Positions 62,762 through 64,000 of a stretch of DNA of 64,000 bases are shown here, in pieces. The notes below the pieces were generated by a model, which was not told the DNA's origin, did no database searches, and worked only from the letters and a program-made list of their open reading frames with translations. Position 1 is the first letter of the stretch. Each line of letters opens with the position of its first letter. A program made the position numbers and the translations under genes. The stretch is from Schlegelella_A sp036496385 (GTDB lineage Bacteria; Pseudomonadota; Gammaproteobacteria; Burkholderiales; Burkholderiaceae_C), in NCBI GenBank assembly GCA_036496385.1, contig DASXLD010000092.1, forward strand, positions 53,880 to 117,879, written 5' to 3'.

Positions 62762-63580
62762 TCAGCGCTCGACCGTGACGACATGCGCCTGGATCTTGCC
62801 GTCGACCGCGCCGCTGCCGAAACGTCGCGCGATCGCGGCGGCGCCGGCGTCGACCGCCTCGCGAAGCCGCCCGGGGGCGCGCGCCTCGATCTCGCTCCTG
62901 AGGGGCGTTCCTTCGCAGTAGGCGATCGCCGGGTGCCGCGGCGTCGGCGCGCGGCTGCGCTCGATGATCGTCTCGATTCGCGGCGCCGCGTCGAAGCCGC
63001 CGGCGCGCACGTCGTGCTCGATCACGCGCACGTCGTGGTAGCCGTGCGGCGTGCGCGCCAGGAAGCGCGGCGGGTCGGCCGGGAAGAGCGCCGCGACGGC
63101 GTCGGTGACGACATCGGCGAAGTCGTTGGTGGCGATCTGATCCCAGGCGTTGAAGAGGAACGCTCCGCCGGGCCGCAGCACGCGGCGCGACTCGGCGAAG
63201 GCCTTCGCCTTGTCGGGGAAGAACATGACGGCGAACTGGCAGACGACGGCGTCGAACGATGCATCGTCGAACGGCAGCGCCATCGCATCGGCCTGCTGCC
63301 ACTCGACCGCGCCGGCAGTGCCGATCCGCGCCGCGGTGTCGAGCATCGCCTGGTTGAGGTCGGTCGCGACGATGGCTGTCGTGACCGGAAGCCGTTCGCG
63401 CATCGCTCGCGTGACGACACCGGTGCCGGCGGCGATCTCGAGGACGCGAAGCGGCGCGCGCGCGGCGATGCGGCGGGCCAGATCCTGCGCGTACGGCGCG
63501 AAGATCAGCGGGACGAGGTATTCGTCGTAGAGCCTCGGGATCGACCCGGCGAAGGTCTTGTCGAGCGCGGACGTGCTCAC
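62762..63580 (-). CDS. SAM-dependent methyltransferase (class I)
   Basis: 272 residues. Motif I VLEIAAGTGVVTRAM, acidic end of strand 2 VATDLNQAM, DAMALPFDDASFDAVVC and RRVLRPGGAFLFNAWD are the methyltransferase-11 pattern. The substrate is not readable. Followed on its strand by nothing, preceded 29 bases upstream by the small-protein gene. Confidence 0.9.
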   Translation of the reverse strand: MSTSALDKTFAGSIPRLYDEYLVPLIFAPYAQDLARRIAARAPLRVLEIAAGTGVVTRAMRERLPVTTAIVATDLNQAMLDTAARIGTAGAVEWQQADAMALPFDDASFDAVVCQFAVMFFPDKAKAFAESRRVLRPGGAFLFNAWDQIATNDFADVVTDAVAALFPADPPRFLARTPHGYHDVRVIEHDVRAGGFDAAPRIETIIERSRAPTPRHPAIAYCEGTPLRSEIEARAPGRLREAVDAGAAAIARRFGSGAVDGKIQAHVVTVER

Positions 63581-63609
63581 GGCCTCAGGCGCCGCGGGCG
63601 ATCGCCGGG

Positions 63610-63801
63610 TCAGGTCGGCGCGGACTGGAAGTAGCGCGCCTCGAGCGTCTTTGCGCTGATGAGGCGCAGCGCGACGAGCAGCCGCTCCCAGCGCGTCAGC
63701 GGTTGGATCGTGCCGCTCGGCAAGACGAGGACGGCGCCGAGGATCGGCTCGTCTTCGATGCGCGATTCCTGGTAGTCACGCATGCCCTTGGTCGCACTCA
63801 T
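63610..63801 (-). CDS. Small protein of unknown function (63 aa)
   Basis: Strong AGGAGG six bases before the ATG supports translation. The sequence is soluble with a central hydrophobic strand (PILGAVLVLPSGTIQPL) and a C-terminal helix (WERLLVALRLISAKTLEAR). No family recognised. Probably co-transcribed with the methyltransferase 29 bases downstream. Confidence 0.7.
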   Translation of the reverse strand: MSATKGMRDYQESRIEDEPILGAVLVLPSGTIQPLTRWERLLVALRLISAKTLEARYFQSAPT

Positions 63802-64000
63802 CGCTGCCTCCTGGTGATCGCTCCGGCGATCTCTTTTTCCAATGTATCAGAGTGTGTCAAGTGTGTCGCTGCCGGGCGTCCGGATCGCCCGAGCGGTGTC
63901 GCGCGGCGGCCCGGGTTCTCCCGCTGCCGCCCGTGTTTGCTCGGCCGCGACACTATGACGATGCCAGCGCCGACGATCGATCGTTCCGTGTGAGCGCACT
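63802..64000. other. Right-end intergenic stretch with short direct repeat
   Basis: AT-richer than its surroundings around 63828-63862. It holds the tandem AGTGTGTCA/AGTGTGTCG (63851-63868), and TTGACA on the minus strand (63860-63855) without a matching -10 box. Presumably it contains the promoter of the small-protein gene. No gene is visible up to the edge. Confidence 0.35.

Noticed and set aside
63703..63993. Short plus-strand frame at the right edge
   Set aside because: Mostly antisense to the small-protein gene, no ribosome site, no recognisable sequence.

Overview
The window is high-GC (about 70% by eye) chromosomal DNA from a proteobacterium. Dense ATGA/GTGA overlaps, strong G/C third-codon bias and the gene set (Liv-type ABC transporters, feruloyl-CoA synthase, tannase/feruloyl esterase, PaaH-type dehydrogenase, RND/ABC-type efflux lipoprotein, PrsW) point to a free-living, metabolically versatile betaproteobacterium, most likely Burkholderiales. 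This placement is inference; there is no rRNA gene in the window. I see no phage, insertion sequence, tRNA or CRISPR array.

Left part (1-16.6 kb). A minus-strand operon encodes a dihaem c-type cytochrome lipoprotein, a GMC flavin oxidoreductase, a small protein of unknown fold, a membrane protein with a duplicated module, and a DyP-type peroxidase cut by the left edge; together they look like an envelope oxidation pathway. After a plus-strand NAD(P)-binding protein comes a complete five-gene ABC-type tripartite efflux operon (HlyD adaptor, dual ATPase, two permeases, outer-membrane lipoprotein), then a divergent acyl-CoA synthetase.

Middle (16.6-40.6 kb). A very large cyclic beta-1,2-glucan synthase (2980 aa), an MDR-family oxidoreductase, and a cyclase-like/STAND ATPase/TPR protein with altered cyclase residues. 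Next come a minus-strand run msrB-msrA-secreted protein-5'-3' exonuclease, small envelope proteins, an Hsp20-Lon pair behind a heat-shock-like promoter, a 3-hydroxyacyl-CoA dehydrogenase, a BON lipoprotein and an amidohydrolase.

40.7-48.5 kb is the most interesting region. A partner-switching module (GAF-SpoIIE phosphatase, RsbW-like kinase, STAS antagonist) runs straight into an ECF sigma factor, a putative anti-sigma factor, a membrane protein with fifteen near-perfect octapeptide repeats, a metallopeptidase/beta-propeller/beta-barrel protein and a PrsW-type intramembrane protease. Two identical, identically spaced promoter-like motifs lie in it, one at the sigma gene start and one before the repeat-protein start, which suggests an autoregulated envelope-stress regulon. 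Two places in this cluster look like one-base deletions.

Right part (48.6-64 kb). A MarR regulator and a tannase/feruloyl esterase lipoprotein face a plus-strand operon of a crotonase, feruloyl-CoA synthase, hotdog thioesterase and a branched-chain-amino-acid-type ABC importer (binding protein, LivH, a LivM-LivG fusion and LivF). LivF is separated from the fusion by a 380-base structured, apparently non-coding element. This locus probably takes up and activates plant hydroxycinnamates. It is followed by an aquaporin, a MetE-like protein, an orphan binding protein, a methyltransferase and a small protein.
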